A DNA stretch of 64,000 nucleotides. Source: Paeniglutamicibacter psychrophenolicus. GTDB lineage: Bacteria > Actinomycetota > Actinomycetes > Actinomycetales > Micrococcaceae. The stretch spans positions 227,013 to 291,012 of the forward strand of contig NZ_JAUSSH010000003.1 in assembly GCF_030812255.1 (NCBI RefSeq), in the 5' to 3' direction. Below the pieces are notes generated by a model that saw only the letters and a list, made by a program, of their open reading frames with translations, did not search any database and was not told the origin of the DNA. Below are positions 8,659 to 18,354 of this stretch, one piece after another. The number at the start of each line of letters is the position of its first letter. Positions within the stretch are counted from its first letter, which is position 1. A program made the position numbers and the translations under genes.

Positions 8659-11169
8659 TCACGGTGCCGCCGCCGGCCCCGGGCCGAGGGAGGAAACCGC
8701 CAGCCCCTTTCCGTCCCAGCCCACGATGATGGTCCCGCGGATATCGGTGCGCAGCGCCACCACGTGGTTCTCCTCCAGCGCCCGAAGCGCCGTCTCGGAG
8801 GGATGGCCGTAGGTGTTCTGCGCCCCCACGCTGATCAGTGCCAGCACCGGCCGCACCGCCGGCGCCGTGCGGACCCCGCCGTTCGCGGCTCCGTGGTGGG
8901 CCACCTTCAGGATGTCGGCGTGGGTGATGAGCCCCTGGTCGATGAGCTCGCCCATGGCTTCTTCCTGCATGTCCCCGGTGGCCAGCAGCGACACCGGCCG
9001 CGGTGCCCCCTGCACCTGGATCTCGAAGCGGATGACCAGCGAGGCGTCGTTCTCGTCGGTGAACAGCCCCGAGGGGACCGGCCCCAGCACGCGCCACGAC
9101 AACGGCCCGGCGCTCCCGGTGGCGCCCGACCCCAGCTGCTCAGCCTCCGGCATCCGGCCCCGCCCGTGCGTGATCACCGGAGGGTCATCCGGGTCATCGG
9201 CCGCGGAGTAGTACAGTGCGTCCACGCGCCGCCGGTCCCCCACACCCTCCAGCCCGCCGTCGTGGTCGGCGTGCCGGTGCGTGATGAACACCGCGGCGAC
9301 CTCCTTGACCTGCATCCGATCCAGGCATGCATCGATCTGCCCGGGCTCGCGCCCGGTGTCCACCACCACGGCGCTGCCGTCCCCGGCGTTCAACAACAGC
9401 CCGTCGCCCTGCCCCACGTCGCAGGCGACCACCAGCCAATCGATCGCCGGGGCGGGCACCAAGGCGGTGACCGGCAGTACCAGCCCCAGCAGCAACCCCG
9501 TCACGACCCCCTGCACGCCCAGCCGTGCCGCGGACCGCCAGCAGCGACCAAGCGGTCGCACCTGGCCTAGGGCCACCAGCACGCCCAGCACGATGCCCCA
9601 CGCCAGCAGGATCCCCGCGGCCCCCGCGGGCCAGGGCCGCAGCGCCCCGGGCAGCGAGGCGACCCACGTCCCGAGCATTCCCACGACCATCACCGGCATT
9701 CCCGCCACCCACACCAGGGCCAGGCCCACGGGTGGAACCAGCATCAGCACCACGACGCCGAGCGTCCCGGCCACCGTGATCAACGGGATGAACGCCGCCA
9801 CCAGCAGGTTCGCGGGCACCGAGTAGAGCGAGAAGGAGGGGTTCAGGGCCACCAGCACCGGCAGGCAGGCGATCTGCGCGGCCAGGGCAATCGCGGTGCC
9901 CTCGGCCAGGACCGCCGGCAACCAGCGATTCAGTCGTTCGGCCAGGCGCCTCCCGATCACAACGATCCCGGCGGTGGCCAGGGCGGAGAGCTGGAAGGCC
10001 GGCTCGCCAGCCAGCCACGTGTCGATGGCCAGCAGCAGCACCACCGCCAGCGACAGCGCAGACAGTGCATTCCTGCCCCGGGAGGCGTGTACCCCCACGG
10101 CCGCGACGGTGCCCATGACCGCCGCGCGCAGCACGCTGGGCTCGTACCCGACCAGCAGCACGAACCCGGCCAGCGCGCCCAGGCCCAGCCCCAGCGTCGG
10201 CGCCCGTCCCAGGCCCAGCACCCGGCACAGCGCCACCACGAAGCCCAGCACCATGGCGCAATTTGCGCCGCTGACAGCACTCAAATGTGAAAGTCCGGCC
10301 ACCTTCATGGCCTCGTTCAACGCCTCGTCCGCCCCGCTGCGGTCCCCGAACACCATGCCCGGAAGCAGGGCGCGGGCCGGTTGCGGCAGCGCTGCACAGG
10401 CGCCAACGAAGCGGGAGCGCATCGCCTCGAACACCCCCGCCCGTTTCGTCTCGCCCACCGGGAGCAGATCGGCGGCCGCGTTGAGCCAGAAGCGCAGGCG
10501 ATCCCCGGGTTCGGCGGCCGACACCTTGGCAATGACCTCGACGGTGGTGCCGGCGGCTGGCCGGATCCCTCCGGCACGGGATTCGGGGTAGCTCAGCCGC
10601 ACCGGGACCCCGGAGACGATCCAGTTCCCGCTCCGGGCCACGGAGAGCACGCGCGCCTCGACGGTGAACTGCCGGTGTTCCCGGGCGTCCTCGGAGAACC
10701 TGTCGATGGCTGTACCTGCCCTCGGGGCGGCGGTGAAGGCGAGCTGGACGCGAACCGGCGCACCGCTGGCCGCCGCGTCTTCCAGGGCGGCCGGGTTGCT
10801 GCCGGCCCCGGTGAGCAGCAATTGCGTGAAGACGAGGGCAGCCGCGACGCAGGCCAGTGCCGGCGCGGCGAAGCTCGGGGTCGCGGCCGGCCCCAGGCGC
10901 CCGTGCCGGGGGCGCAGCAACGCCAGCAACCCGGTCCCGGCGGCCAGCCACAGGCCCACAGCCCAGAATCGCTGGTGGGCTTCGGCCAGCTGCACCCCGC
11001 CCAGGGCCGCGGCCCAGGCTCCGGCCAGCGCCCAGCAGCCGCGCAGGTCAACGCGGCCGGGCTCCGGGGCCGGGGCATCCCTTGGGGCGATTTCCAGCCA
11101 CTTGCGGGCCTTTTCGGCGAGCTTTCCCGCGACCCGGCCCCTGGCCCGGCCATCGTGCGGGGCGCTCAT
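8659..11169 (-). CDS. comEC: ComEC/Rec2-type competence membrane channel
   Basis: ComEC forms the cytoplasmic-membrane channel for single-stranded DNA uptake. The 836-residue protein has several N-terminal membrane helices, the central competence domain (around LPGMVFGDRSG and SHLSAVSGANCAMVLGF, roughly residues 260-520), and a C-terminal metallo-beta-lactamase-like domain. That domain contains CDVGQGDGLLL and the metal-binding motif THRHADHDGG near residue 628, which is intact, so a nuclease role for the domain is possible. The start ATG overlaps the comEA stop in ATGA, implying translational coupling. Natural competence is not proven by these two genes alone; pilus genes are not in this window. 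Confidence 0.92.
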   Translation of the reverse strand: MSAPHDGRARGRVAGKLAEKARKWLEIAPRDAPAPEPGRVDLRGCWALAGAWAAALGGVQLAEAHQRFWAVGLWLAAGTGLLALLRPRHGRLGPAATPSFAAPALACVAAALVFTQLLLTGAGSNPAALEDAAASGAPVRVQLAFTAAPRAGTAIDRFSEDAREHRQFTVEARVLSVARSGNWIVSGVPVRLSYPESRAGGIRPAAGTTVEVIAKVSAAEPGDRLRFWLNAAADLLPVGETKRAGVFEAMRSRFVGACAALPQPARALLPGMVFGDRSGADEALNEAMKVAGLSHLSAVSGANCAMVLGFVVALCRVLGLGRAPTLGLGLGALAGFVLLVGYEPSVLRAAVMGTVAAVGVHASRGRNALSALSLAVVLLLAIDTWLAGEPAFQLSALATAGIVVIGRRLAERLNRWLPAVLAEGTAIALAAQIACLPVLVALNPSFSLYSVPANLLVAAFIPLITVAGTLGVVVLMLVPPVGLALVWVAGMPVMVVGMLGTWVASLPGALRPWPAGAAGILLAWGIVLGVLVALGQVRPLGRCWRSAARLGVQGVVTGLLLGLVLPVTALVPAPAIDWLVVACDVGQGDGLLLNAGDGSAVVVDTGREPGQIDACLDRMQVKEVAAVFITHRHADHDGGLEGVGDRRRVDALYYSAADDPDDPPVITHGRGRMPEAEQLGSGATGSAGPLSWRVLGPVPSGLFTDENDASLVIRFEIQVQGAPRPVSLLATGDMQEEAMGELIDQGLITHADILKVAHHGAANGGVRTAPAVRPVLALISVGAQNTYGHPSETALRALEENHVVALRTDIRGTIIVGWDGKGLAVSSLGPGPAAAP

Positions 11170-11990
11170 TCAAACACCACCAGGTCCCGCAGGTTGCCGA
11201 GCATCGCCGGGCCGATGCCGCTGACGGCGTCCAGCTCGCTGAGGTTCTTGAACGGGCCGTGGGCCTGCCTGAAAGCCAGGATCCTTCCGGCCAGGGCGGG
11301 GCCGATGCCCGGCAGTTCCTCCAGCGCGCCTTGGTCGGCGGTGTTCACGTTGAGTTTGCCCGGCGCGGCACCCGGAGGCCCGGTGCCGCCGGTGCCACCC
11401 GCCTGTCCTGGGTCGGGATCAGGGGCCCGCGCGGCTTCGCCGCGGCGCGGGATGCGGATCTGTTCGCCGTCGCGGATCTGGGCCGCCAGGTTGATCGCTT
11501 CGGGGGCCGCGTCCTTGGCCAGGCCTCCGGCCCGGGCCACCGCATCGAGCACCCTCGAGCCGAGCGGCAGGGCATAGACCCCGGGGTCCTTCACCGCGCC
11601 GATCATGTGGACCACGGCGGTGGCACCTGCCGCAGGCGGGGCCGATCCATCCCCGGTGCCGGGGGAACCAGACACCGGGGGAAGCGGTTCTTCGACGGAT
11701 TCCTCGGACGGGGATTCCTCGCCCGGCGGATCGCCGGGGGCTTCCACCTGCGGGGACTGTGCGACCTGCAGCGGGATGGTCTCGGTATTGCCCGGCGCAC
11801 GCGGGGGCGGGTTGAAAAGCAGCGACACCGAGATCCATGTCAGGGCGCCGAGGATCAGGACGATCGCCGCGGATCTGCCAATGAGCACACGCAAGTGCCC
11901 GGGGGCCGGGCCCAGGTTGGTCCTGGCGGATTGATCCGCCCATTCGTGAGAGCCCATGCAATCCATTGCACCCGAGCGGCGATGTTGCAT
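11166..11990 (-). CDS. comEA: ComEA-like helix-hairpin-helix DNA-binding protein
   Basis: ComEA is the membrane-anchored receptor that binds incoming double-stranded DNA. This 274-residue protein has one membrane segment at about residues 36-57 (SAAIVLILGALTWISVSLLF), a Pro/Glu-rich spacer, an SLBB-like region (VVHMIGAVKDPGVYALPLG), and a C-terminal helix-hairpin-helix pair from residue 212 (LNVNTADQGALEELPGIGPALAG). The ATG at 11990 has GAGGGCGG just upstream; in-frame ATGs at 11966 and 11957 are alternatives that would not affect any domain. The stop overlaps the comEC start by 4 bp. Confidence 0.9.
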   Translation of the reverse strand: MQHRRSGAMDCMGSHEWADQSARTNLGPAPGHLRVLIGRSAAIVLILGALTWISVSLLFNPPPRAPGNTETIPLQVAQSPQVEAPGDPPGEESPSEESVEEPLPPVSGSPGTGDGSAPPAAGATAVVHMIGAVKDPGVYALPLGSRVLDAVARAGGLAKDAAPEAINLAAQIRDGEQIRIPRRGEAARAPDPDPGQAGGTGGTGPPGAAPGKLNVNTADQGALEELPGIGPALAGRILAFRQAHGPFKNLSELDAVSGIGPAMLGNLRDLVVFE

Positions 11991-12074
11991 GCCGCCCTCG
12001 GTGCCCGGCTGTGGAGAACCCCCCAGCGGCGGGGACCGTTTTCCGGCCGGTGCCCGCTCAAGCGGGCCATGGTG

Positions 12075-13262
12075 CTAGCGGGTTTCGGGCTGCTCCGGGC
12101 CGGGCGCCGAGGGCGGGGTGTGCGCGCTTGGTGCACCTGGCCCCTGCGGCGCGGCCGTGCGGCGGCGTGCCTCGCGGCGCGGGGCCTCGTTGCGGGACTT
12201 CGGCTCCGGTTTGGGCCTTGGTTCGGGTTTGGGCCTTGGCGCCGGCTTGGGTTTCGGTTCGGGGCGGACCGGACCCGGCGCGGCAGGTTCCCGGCCGCCG
12301 GCAATGGCCACGGCCAGCACCCCGGCACCGGTGTGGGCGCCGAGCACCGCGGGCACCGGAATCGCCAGGACCTCGAATGCGGAGGCACCGGCCAGTTCCT
12401 GCACGATTTCCTCGGCGGCTTCCTGGTTGCCGAAGTAGTGCACCGCCAGGCGGACCTCCGCTCCGCGTTCGGCGGCCTCCTGCCGGGCGATGGCCACCAG
12501 GCGGGCCAGCGTGCGCGAATGCGTACGGACCTTTTCGTGGGCGATGATGTGGCCGTCGGACACCGACAGGATCGGCTTGACGTTCAGCAGCGTGCCCAGC
12601 ACCGAGGCCAGCGCCCCGATCCGCCCGCCGCGGCGCAGCTGATCCAGCGAGGGCACGGCAAAGTACACGTGGTTCTCCGCGGCCCTTTCGGCCACGGCCC
12701 GCAATTCCTGCAGCGGGGCTCCGGCGGCGGCCAGCTCCACCACGTCCATGACCGCAAATCCCTCGGCCAGGGCCACGGTGAGCGTATCGACGACGGTGAC
12801 GGGCACAGGGGAGGACTCGGCGGCCAGGCGTGCGGCCTCCACCGTCCCGGAGAGTGCACCGGATAGGTGGATCGAAATGATTTCCTTGACCCCGGCCGCG
12901 GCGAGATCCTGGTAGGCGCGCAGCATCTGCCCCGGCGCCGGGCGCGAGGTGCGCACGGCCTTGCCCATGGCCAGGCCCAGGGCCAGTTCGGTGGGCACGT
13001 CGTCGGTGCCCTCGGAGAAGATCTGGTCATCGACCATCACCGGCATCGGCACCACGCGCAGGAACTGCGCGTGCTGCCCCACCCAGGCCTCGGGCAGCGC
13101 GGCGGCCGAATCGGTCACCACGCCCACGGGCAGCACAACCGGGCCTTGGGCCTTGTCCGACGCCGGTGCACCGGGGCGCTGCCTCCGGCCGCGCAGCCGA
13201 CCGATCCAGCCGCCGGGGCCCGGGGGCCGCGGCGGCTGGTGGGCGGGCTGCGATTGGTCCAT
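12075..13262 (-). CDS. DegV family fatty-acid-binding protein with basic Pro-rich tail
   Basis: DegV/FakB-type proteins bind a fatty acid and present it to a kinase. Residues from about 45 to 320 form the DegV fold, with GVVTDSAAALP at its start, the ligand-loop motif HLSGALSGT, and the RRGGRIGALASVLG segment. Family members are usually near 280-300 residues. This one is 395 because of an N-terminal 40-residue Pro/Arg extension and a C-terminal tail of about 75 residues rich in Pro, Lys, Arg and Glu, coded partly by an 18-bp imperfect repeat. No FakA-like kinase is in the window. It lies 25 bp downstream of leuS and upstream of comEA. Confidence 0.87.
   Translation of the reverse strand: MDQSQPAHQPPRPPGPGGWIGRLRGRRQRPGAPASDKAQGPVVLPVGVVTDSAAALPEAWVGQHAQFLRVVPMPVMVDDQIFSEGTDDVPTELALGLAMGKAVRTSRPAPGQMLRAYQDLAAAGVKEIISIHLSGALSGTVEAARLAAESSPVPVTVVDTLTVALAEGFAVMDVVELAAAGAPLQELRAVAERAAENHVYFAVPSLDQLRRGGRIGALASVLGTLLNVKPILSVSDGHIIAHEKVRTHSRTLARLVAIARQEAAERGAEVRLAVHYFGNQEAAEEIVQELAGASAFEVLAIPVPAVLGAHTGAGVLAVAIAGGREPAAPGPVRPEPKPKPAPRPKPEPRPKPEPKSRNEAPRREARRRTAAPQGPGAPSAHTPPSAPGPEQPETR
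12207..12260 (-). repeat. Imperfect 18-bp tandem repeat coding the DegV tail
   Basis: Three adjacent 18-bp units (12207-12224, 12225-12242, 12243-12260) share the core TTGGGCCTTGG or a close variant. On the minus strand they code alternating Pro with Lys, Arg, Glu or Ala. The repeat is in frame with the DegV gene. Confidence 0.8.
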
Positions 13263-13287
13263 GGAAGACAGGCTACCTTGCGGACGC

Positions 13288-15804
13288 CTAGGAGGCCGGG
13301 ACCACGTTGACCAGCTTCGGCGCGCGCACGATCACCTTGGCGACCGCAGCACCGTCGAGGTAACGCACCACGGCCTCGTCGGCCATGGCCAGCGCCTCGA
13401 GTTCCTCGGCGGTGATGTCCACCGAGACCTGCAGGCGGGCCCGGACCTTGCCCTTGATCTGCACCACCGCGGTGACGGTGTCCTCGACCAGCAGCGCCTC
13501 GTCGACGGCGGGCCATCCGGCGTTGGCGACCGAGGGCTCGTGCCCCAGCGCCGCCCACATGTCTTCGGCCGTGTACGGGGCGAAGAGCGAGAGGATGATC
13601 GCGACGGCCTCCGCGGCCTCGCGCACCGCCGGGTCGGCTGCGCCGGCGCCGGAGTCGATGGCCTTGCGGGTCGCGTTGACCAGCTCCATGGTCTTGGCGA
13701 TCACGACGTTGAACTTGCCGGTGTCCAGCATGCCGGCGGCCTCGTGCACCGCCTTGTGGGTGACCGAGCGCAGCGCCTTGTCACCGGTGGCCGGGTCGGT
13801 GCCCGGCGCGCTGGCCACGTCCTGGGCCACGCGCCAGGCGCGGGCCAGGAACTTCTGCGAACCCGAAGGGGACACATCGGCCCAGTCCACGTCGTCCTCC
13901 GGCGGGGAGGCGAAGATCATGGTCAGGCGCACGGCGTCCACGCCGAACTTGTCCAGCTGCTCGCCCAAATCCACGCCGTTGCCCAGCGACTTGCTCATGG
14001 CCTTGCCGCCGTTGAGCACCTGGCCCTGGTTCAGCAGGGCGGAAAAAGGCTCCTGAACATCGATCAAGCCCAAATCGAAGATGACCTTGGTGAAGAAGCG
14101 CGAGTAGAGCAGGTGCAGGATCGCGTGCTCGACGCCGCCCACGTACTGCCCGACCGGCATCCAGTCGCGCACCGCCTGCGGGTCGAAGGGACCCCCGGTG
14201 TAGTTCGGGGAGACGAAGCGCAGGAAGTACCAGGAGGAGTCCACGAAGGTGTCCATGGTGTCGGTGTCGCGCTTGGCCGGGGCGGCACACTTGGGGCACG
14301 GGACGTTGACCCAGGCCTCGGCGGCGGCCAGCGGGCTGGTTCCCTTGGGGGCCAGGGCCTCGCCGCGCAGGTCATCGGGCAGCCGCACCGGCAGCTGGTC
14401 ATCGGGTACCGGGACCTCGCCGCAGGATTCGCAGTGGATGATCGGGATCGGGGTGCCCCAGAAGCGCTGGCGGGAAAGCAGCCAGTCGCGCAGGCGGAAG
14501 TTCACGAACTTCTCTCCGGTGCCCGCGGCCTCGACGATCTCGATGGCGCGGGCAATGCCCTCGGCCTTGGGCAGGCCGTCCAGTTCGCCGGAGTTTACCA
14601 GGGTGCCCTCGCCGGCGGTGGCGATGCCGGTTTCGGCCGGATCCTCGGCGCCGGTGTCAACAACCACGCGCACCGGCAGGTCGAAGGTGCGGGCGAAGTC
14701 AAGGTCGCGCTGGTCGTGCGCGGGCACGGCCATGATCGCGCCGGTGCCGTATTCGGCCAGCACGTAGTCCGCGGCCCAGACCGGCAGCCTTTCCCCGTTG
14801 AGCGGGTTGATGGCGTAGCGGCCGGTGAACACGCCGGTCTTCTCGCGCTCGGTGGCCTGGCGTTCGATCTCGCTCAACGCCTTGACCTGCTCCTGGTAGT
14901 CCTCCAGCGCCTGGCGGTGCTCGGCGGTGACCAGTTCGTTGGCCAGCTCGGCGTCGGCGGCGACGACGAAGAAGGTGGCGCCGTGCAGCGTGTCCGGGCG
15001 CGTGGTGAAGACCGTGGTCTTGTGTGCTTCCTGGGTGTCGGTGGCCTCGACGATGAAGTCGACGTGCGCGCCCTCGGAGCGGCCGATCCAGTTCTTCTGC
15101 ATGGCCAGCACGCGCTCGGGCCAGTGCCCGTGCAGCTCGTCCATGTCATCGAGCAGGCGGTCGGCGTAGTCGGTGATCTTGAAGTACCACTGGTTCAGCG
15201 ACTTCTTGGTCACCGGGGTGCCGCAGCGTTCGCACGCGCCGTTGACGACCTGTTCGTTGGCCAGCACGGTCTGGTCCTTCGGGCACCAGTTCACCGGGTG
15301 GTTCTTGCGGTAGGCCAGGCCCTTGTCGTAGAACTTGGTGAACAGCCACTGGGTCCAGCGGTAGTACTCCGGGTCCGAGGTGTGCAGGCGGCGGTCCCAG
15401 TCGGCGGAGATGGCGTAGCGCTTGAAGCTGGCGGCCTGGGTGTCGATGTTGGCGTAGGTCCACTCCGAGGGGTGGGCGTTGTGCTTGATCGCGGCGTTCT
15501 CGGCGGGCAGCCCGAAGGAGTCCCAGCCGATCGGGTGCATCACGTCGTAGCCCTGCTGGCGCCAGTAGCGGGCGACGACGTCTCCCATGGCGAAGGCCTC
15601 GGCGTGGCCCATGTGCAGGTCGCCGGAGGGGTACGGGAACATGTCCAACACGTAGCGGCGCTCGGCACTGCCGTCGTCCTTGGGCGTGAAGACCCCTAGT
15701 TTGTCCCACACCGGAGCCCATTTGGCTTCCATTTCCTGGAAGCTGTAGGCCGCTGCGGTGGAATCGTTGTCCGCGGTTTCGGTGCCGGTGGGCTGAGTGC
15801 TCAC
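13288..15804 (-). CDS. leuS: Leucyl-tRNA synthetase
   Basis: This class I synthetase charges tRNA-Leu. The protein is 838 residues, normal for bacterial LeuRS. The HIGH-type motif is HMGH at residues 64-67 inside [12 protein letters not shown]. The connective-peptide editing region includes VVVDTGAED and [11 protein letters not shown]. The KMSKS loop is KAMSKS at 601-606, a form common in actinobacteria. The GTG at 15804 was chosen because AAGAAGG lies about 12 nt upstream and family alignment begins nearby. The leader (15805-15980) holds a leucine-codon leader peptide and terminator, so transcription is probably attenuated by charged tRNA-Leu supply. The DegV gene follows after 25 bp. Confidence 0.96.
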   Translation of the reverse strand: MSTQPTGTETADNDSTAAAYSFQEMEAKWAPVWDKLGVFTPKDDGSAERRYVLDMFPYPSGDLHMGHAEAFAMGDVVARYWRQQGYDVMHPIGWDSFGLPAENAAIKHNAHPSEWTYANIDTQAASFKRYAISADWDRRLHTSDPEYYRWTQWLFTKFYDKGLAYRKNHPVNWCPKDQTVLANEQVVNGACERCGTPVTKKSLNQWYFKITDYADRLLDDMDELHGHWPERVLAMQKNWIGRSEGAHVDFIVEATDTQEAHKTTVFTTRPDTLHGATFFVVAADAELANELVTAEHRQALEDYQEQVKALSEIERQATEREKTGVFTGRYAINPLNGERLPVWAADYVLAEYGTGAIMAVPAHDQRDLDFARTFDLPVRVVVDTGAEDPAETGIATAGEGTLVNSGELDGLPKAEGIARAIEIVEAAGTGEKFVNFRLRDWLLSRQRFWGTPIPIIHCESCGEVPVPDDQLPVRLPDDLRGEALAPKGTSPLAAAEAWVNVPCPKCAAPAKRDTDTMDTFVDSSWYFLRFVSPNYTGGPFDPQAVRDWMPVGQYVGGVEHAILHLLYSRFFTKVIFDLGLIDVQEPFSALLNQGQVLNGGKAMSKSLGNGVDLGEQLDKFGVDAVRLTMIFASPPEDDVDWADVSPSGSQKFLARAWRVAQDVASAPGTDPATGDKALRSVTHKAVHEAAGMLDTGKFNVVIAKTMELVNATRKAIDSGAGAADPAVREAAEAVAIILSLFAPYTAEDMWAALGHEPSVANAGWPAVDEALLVEDTVTAVVQIKGKVRARLQVSVDITAEELEALAMADEAVVRYLDGAAVAKVIVRAPKLVNVVPAS

Positions 15805-15901
15805 TATCGTGTTTCGCCTTCTTTTGTGGTGCGCCTGTGGGGGAACGTCTCTTGGCCAGCTGAGCCGAGTGGGTGTGCCTGGCGCAAATGCCCGTGACAC
15901 A

Positions 15902-15927
15902 CAAAAGCCCCTTGGCAAGCAAGGGGC
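15902..15927 (-). terminator. Attenuator terminator in the leuS leader
   Basis: On the minus strand GCCCCTTG, a 5-nt loop and CAAGGGGC are followed directly by TTTTG. This intrinsic-terminator shape sits about 100 nt before the leuS start and after the leader peptide, which fits an attenuator rather than an end-of-gene terminator. Confidence 0.75.
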
Positions 15928-15928
15928 G

Positions 15929-15954
15929 GCCGTACGGGGAGTATCCCGTACGGC
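15929..15954 (-). promoter_or_regulatory. Leader hairpin between the leucine leader peptide and the attenuator
   Basis: GCCGTACGGG and its exact complement CCCGTACGGC enclose a 6-nt loop. The upstream foot overlaps the leader-peptide stop codon, and the attenuator stem begins two bases after its downstream foot. It could be the pause or anti-terminator hairpin of the attenuation switch. I could not identify a convincing alternative pairing that joins it to the terminator stem. Confidence 0.6.
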
Positions 15955-15980
15955 TAGGTTAGCAAGAGCGCAACGTTCAT
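15954..15980 (-). CDS. leuS leader peptide (8 residues, three consecutive Leu codons)
   Basis: The minus strand reads ATG AAC GTT GCG CTC TTG CTA ACC TAG, giving M-N-V-A-L-L-L-T. Three leucine codons in a row, including TTG and CTA, which are rare in such a GC-rich genome, are the signature of a control peptide. There is no Shine-Dalgarno, but TAGAAT (15988-15993 on the plus strand as ATTCTA) ends seven bases before the ATG, so the peptide may be translated from a leaderless transcript. Attenuators of this kind upstream of leuS have been predicted in some streptomycetes. Peptide production itself is inference. Confidence 0.7.
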   Translation of the reverse strand: MNVALLLT

Positions 15981-15987
15981 GTCGCCA

Positions 15988-15993
15988 ATTCTA
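15988..15993 (-). promoter_or_regulatory. Candidate -10 box for the leuS leader transcript
   Basis: TAGAAT on the minus strand lies seven bases before the leader-peptide ATG, placing the expected transcription start at or next to that ATG. A perfect 7-bp palindrome (CCGCACG-GTT-CGTGCGG, 15994-16010) abuts it upstream, where a spacer and -35 would be; no good -35 hexamer is visible. Confidence 0.45.
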
Positions 15994-16010
15994 CCGCACG
16001 AACCGTGCGG
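15994..16010. repeat. Palindrome abutting the leuS promoter
   Basis: CCGCACG, 3 nt, CGTGCGG is a perfect 7-bp inverted repeat located 25 bp after the stop of the small membrane-protein gene. It could be that gene's terminator (no U tract follows) or an operator over the leuS promoter spacer. Confidence 0.5.
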
Positions 16011-16035
16011 GGTGCGGGTCCGTGTCCCGGACCCC

Positions 16036-16548
16036 CTATTGCACGGGGCGGCGGTAGGCCGCCGGGTCGTCGTGGTGCAGCGGTCCCGCCGGTGCCGGGC
16101 GCCGCGACAGCAGCGCGATGGTTCCCAGTACGCCGATCACCGCGTAGCTGCCCGCGTTCGATGCCCCGTGCCACAGCACCCGCAAGTGGAACGGAGGATA
16201 AGTCCCGTAGGTGGGATCGGGCCGGACCGACTGGTACACGTCGTTGGTCCCGAAAACCACGACGCAGGCGGCCAAGGCGAGGGCCGCCGCCACCACCGCC
16301 CCGACCCCCGGATCCGTCGCGGACCGCACATGCCGCACCGCGGCCCAGCCGGCCAGGGCCACGGTGAGTGCGGTCGCGGCCCCGAATTCCCATGCGGCCC
16401 GCGGCATCATTGCCTCGAATGGCAGCCCTCCCCAGTTCAAACGCATGCCCCTGTTGAGCCAATCGAAATGCATTCCCAGGTAGCCCAGCAGCGCGAACAG
16501 TGCAAGGCCCGCTGCAGCCCCGCCAAGAATCCTGACCAATGCCCGCAT
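16036..16548 (-). CDS. Small integral membrane protein of unknown function
   Basis: I do not recognise a family. The 170-residue product begins MRALVRILGGAAAGLALFALLG and has about four hydrophobic segments, near residues 5-25, 52-72, 84-105 and 133-153. Between the last two is a polar loop, NDVYQSVRPDPTYG, and the C-terminus is short and basic. The ATG at 16548 was chosen because it directly precedes the first membrane segment; the longer open frame upstream to 16710 codes a basic, non-family stretch. It lies between glpK and leuS on the same strand. Nothing in the context assigns a role. Confidence 0.7.
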   Translation of the reverse strand: MRALVRILGGAAAGLALFALLGYLGMHFDWLNRGMRLNWGGLPFEAMMPRAAWEFGAATALTVALAGWAAVRHVRSATDPGVGAVVAAALALAACVVVFGTNDVYQSVRPDPTYGTYPPFHLRVLWHGASNAGSYAVIGVLGTIALLSRRPAPAGPLHHDDPAAYRRPVQ

Positions 16549-16688
16549 GCCGTGCCCGCCTGTCCGTGCGGCTTCCGGCCCGCAGGGGCGGAAGCGTGGG
16601 TGGGCCCGAACGCCGAAGAGTGCGGGCCGAGGTTCCTCCCACCCTAGCCACGGGCTCATCGCGCGGGGCGTCTTGGCCCGGAACGTTA

Positions 16689-16709
16689 TGCGGCCGAGAC
16701 GCGGCCGCA
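16689..16709 (-). terminator. Hairpin downstream of glpK
   Basis: TGCGGCCG, a 5-nt loop and CGGCCGCA form an 8-bp perfect stem about 35 bp beyond the glpK stop. No clear U tract follows on the minus strand, so termination is only likely. Confidence 0.5.
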
Positions 16710-16743
16710 CGAGCCGCCGTGATGTCGCTGCCGGCGCGGCCGC

Positions 16744-18258
<1,515 letters not shown>

Positions 18259-18354
18259 GGGGAGTGCCTTTCAGCGTCGGGTGGGGGCGGCTCGGCGGGC
18301 TCGGGAAGGGGCGCGGAAGCGTGTTCGATGCCCCGCTGCCCCCTGCGCGGAATC

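Noticed and set aside
12949..15699. A 916-codon open frame on the plus strand
   Set aside because: It mirrors leuS; the composition (Gly, Arg, Val, His) is that of a shadow frame.
15805..15987. A T-box riboswitch upstream of leuS
   Set aside because: The T-box core AGGGUGGNACCGCG is not present; the leader peptide model fits better.
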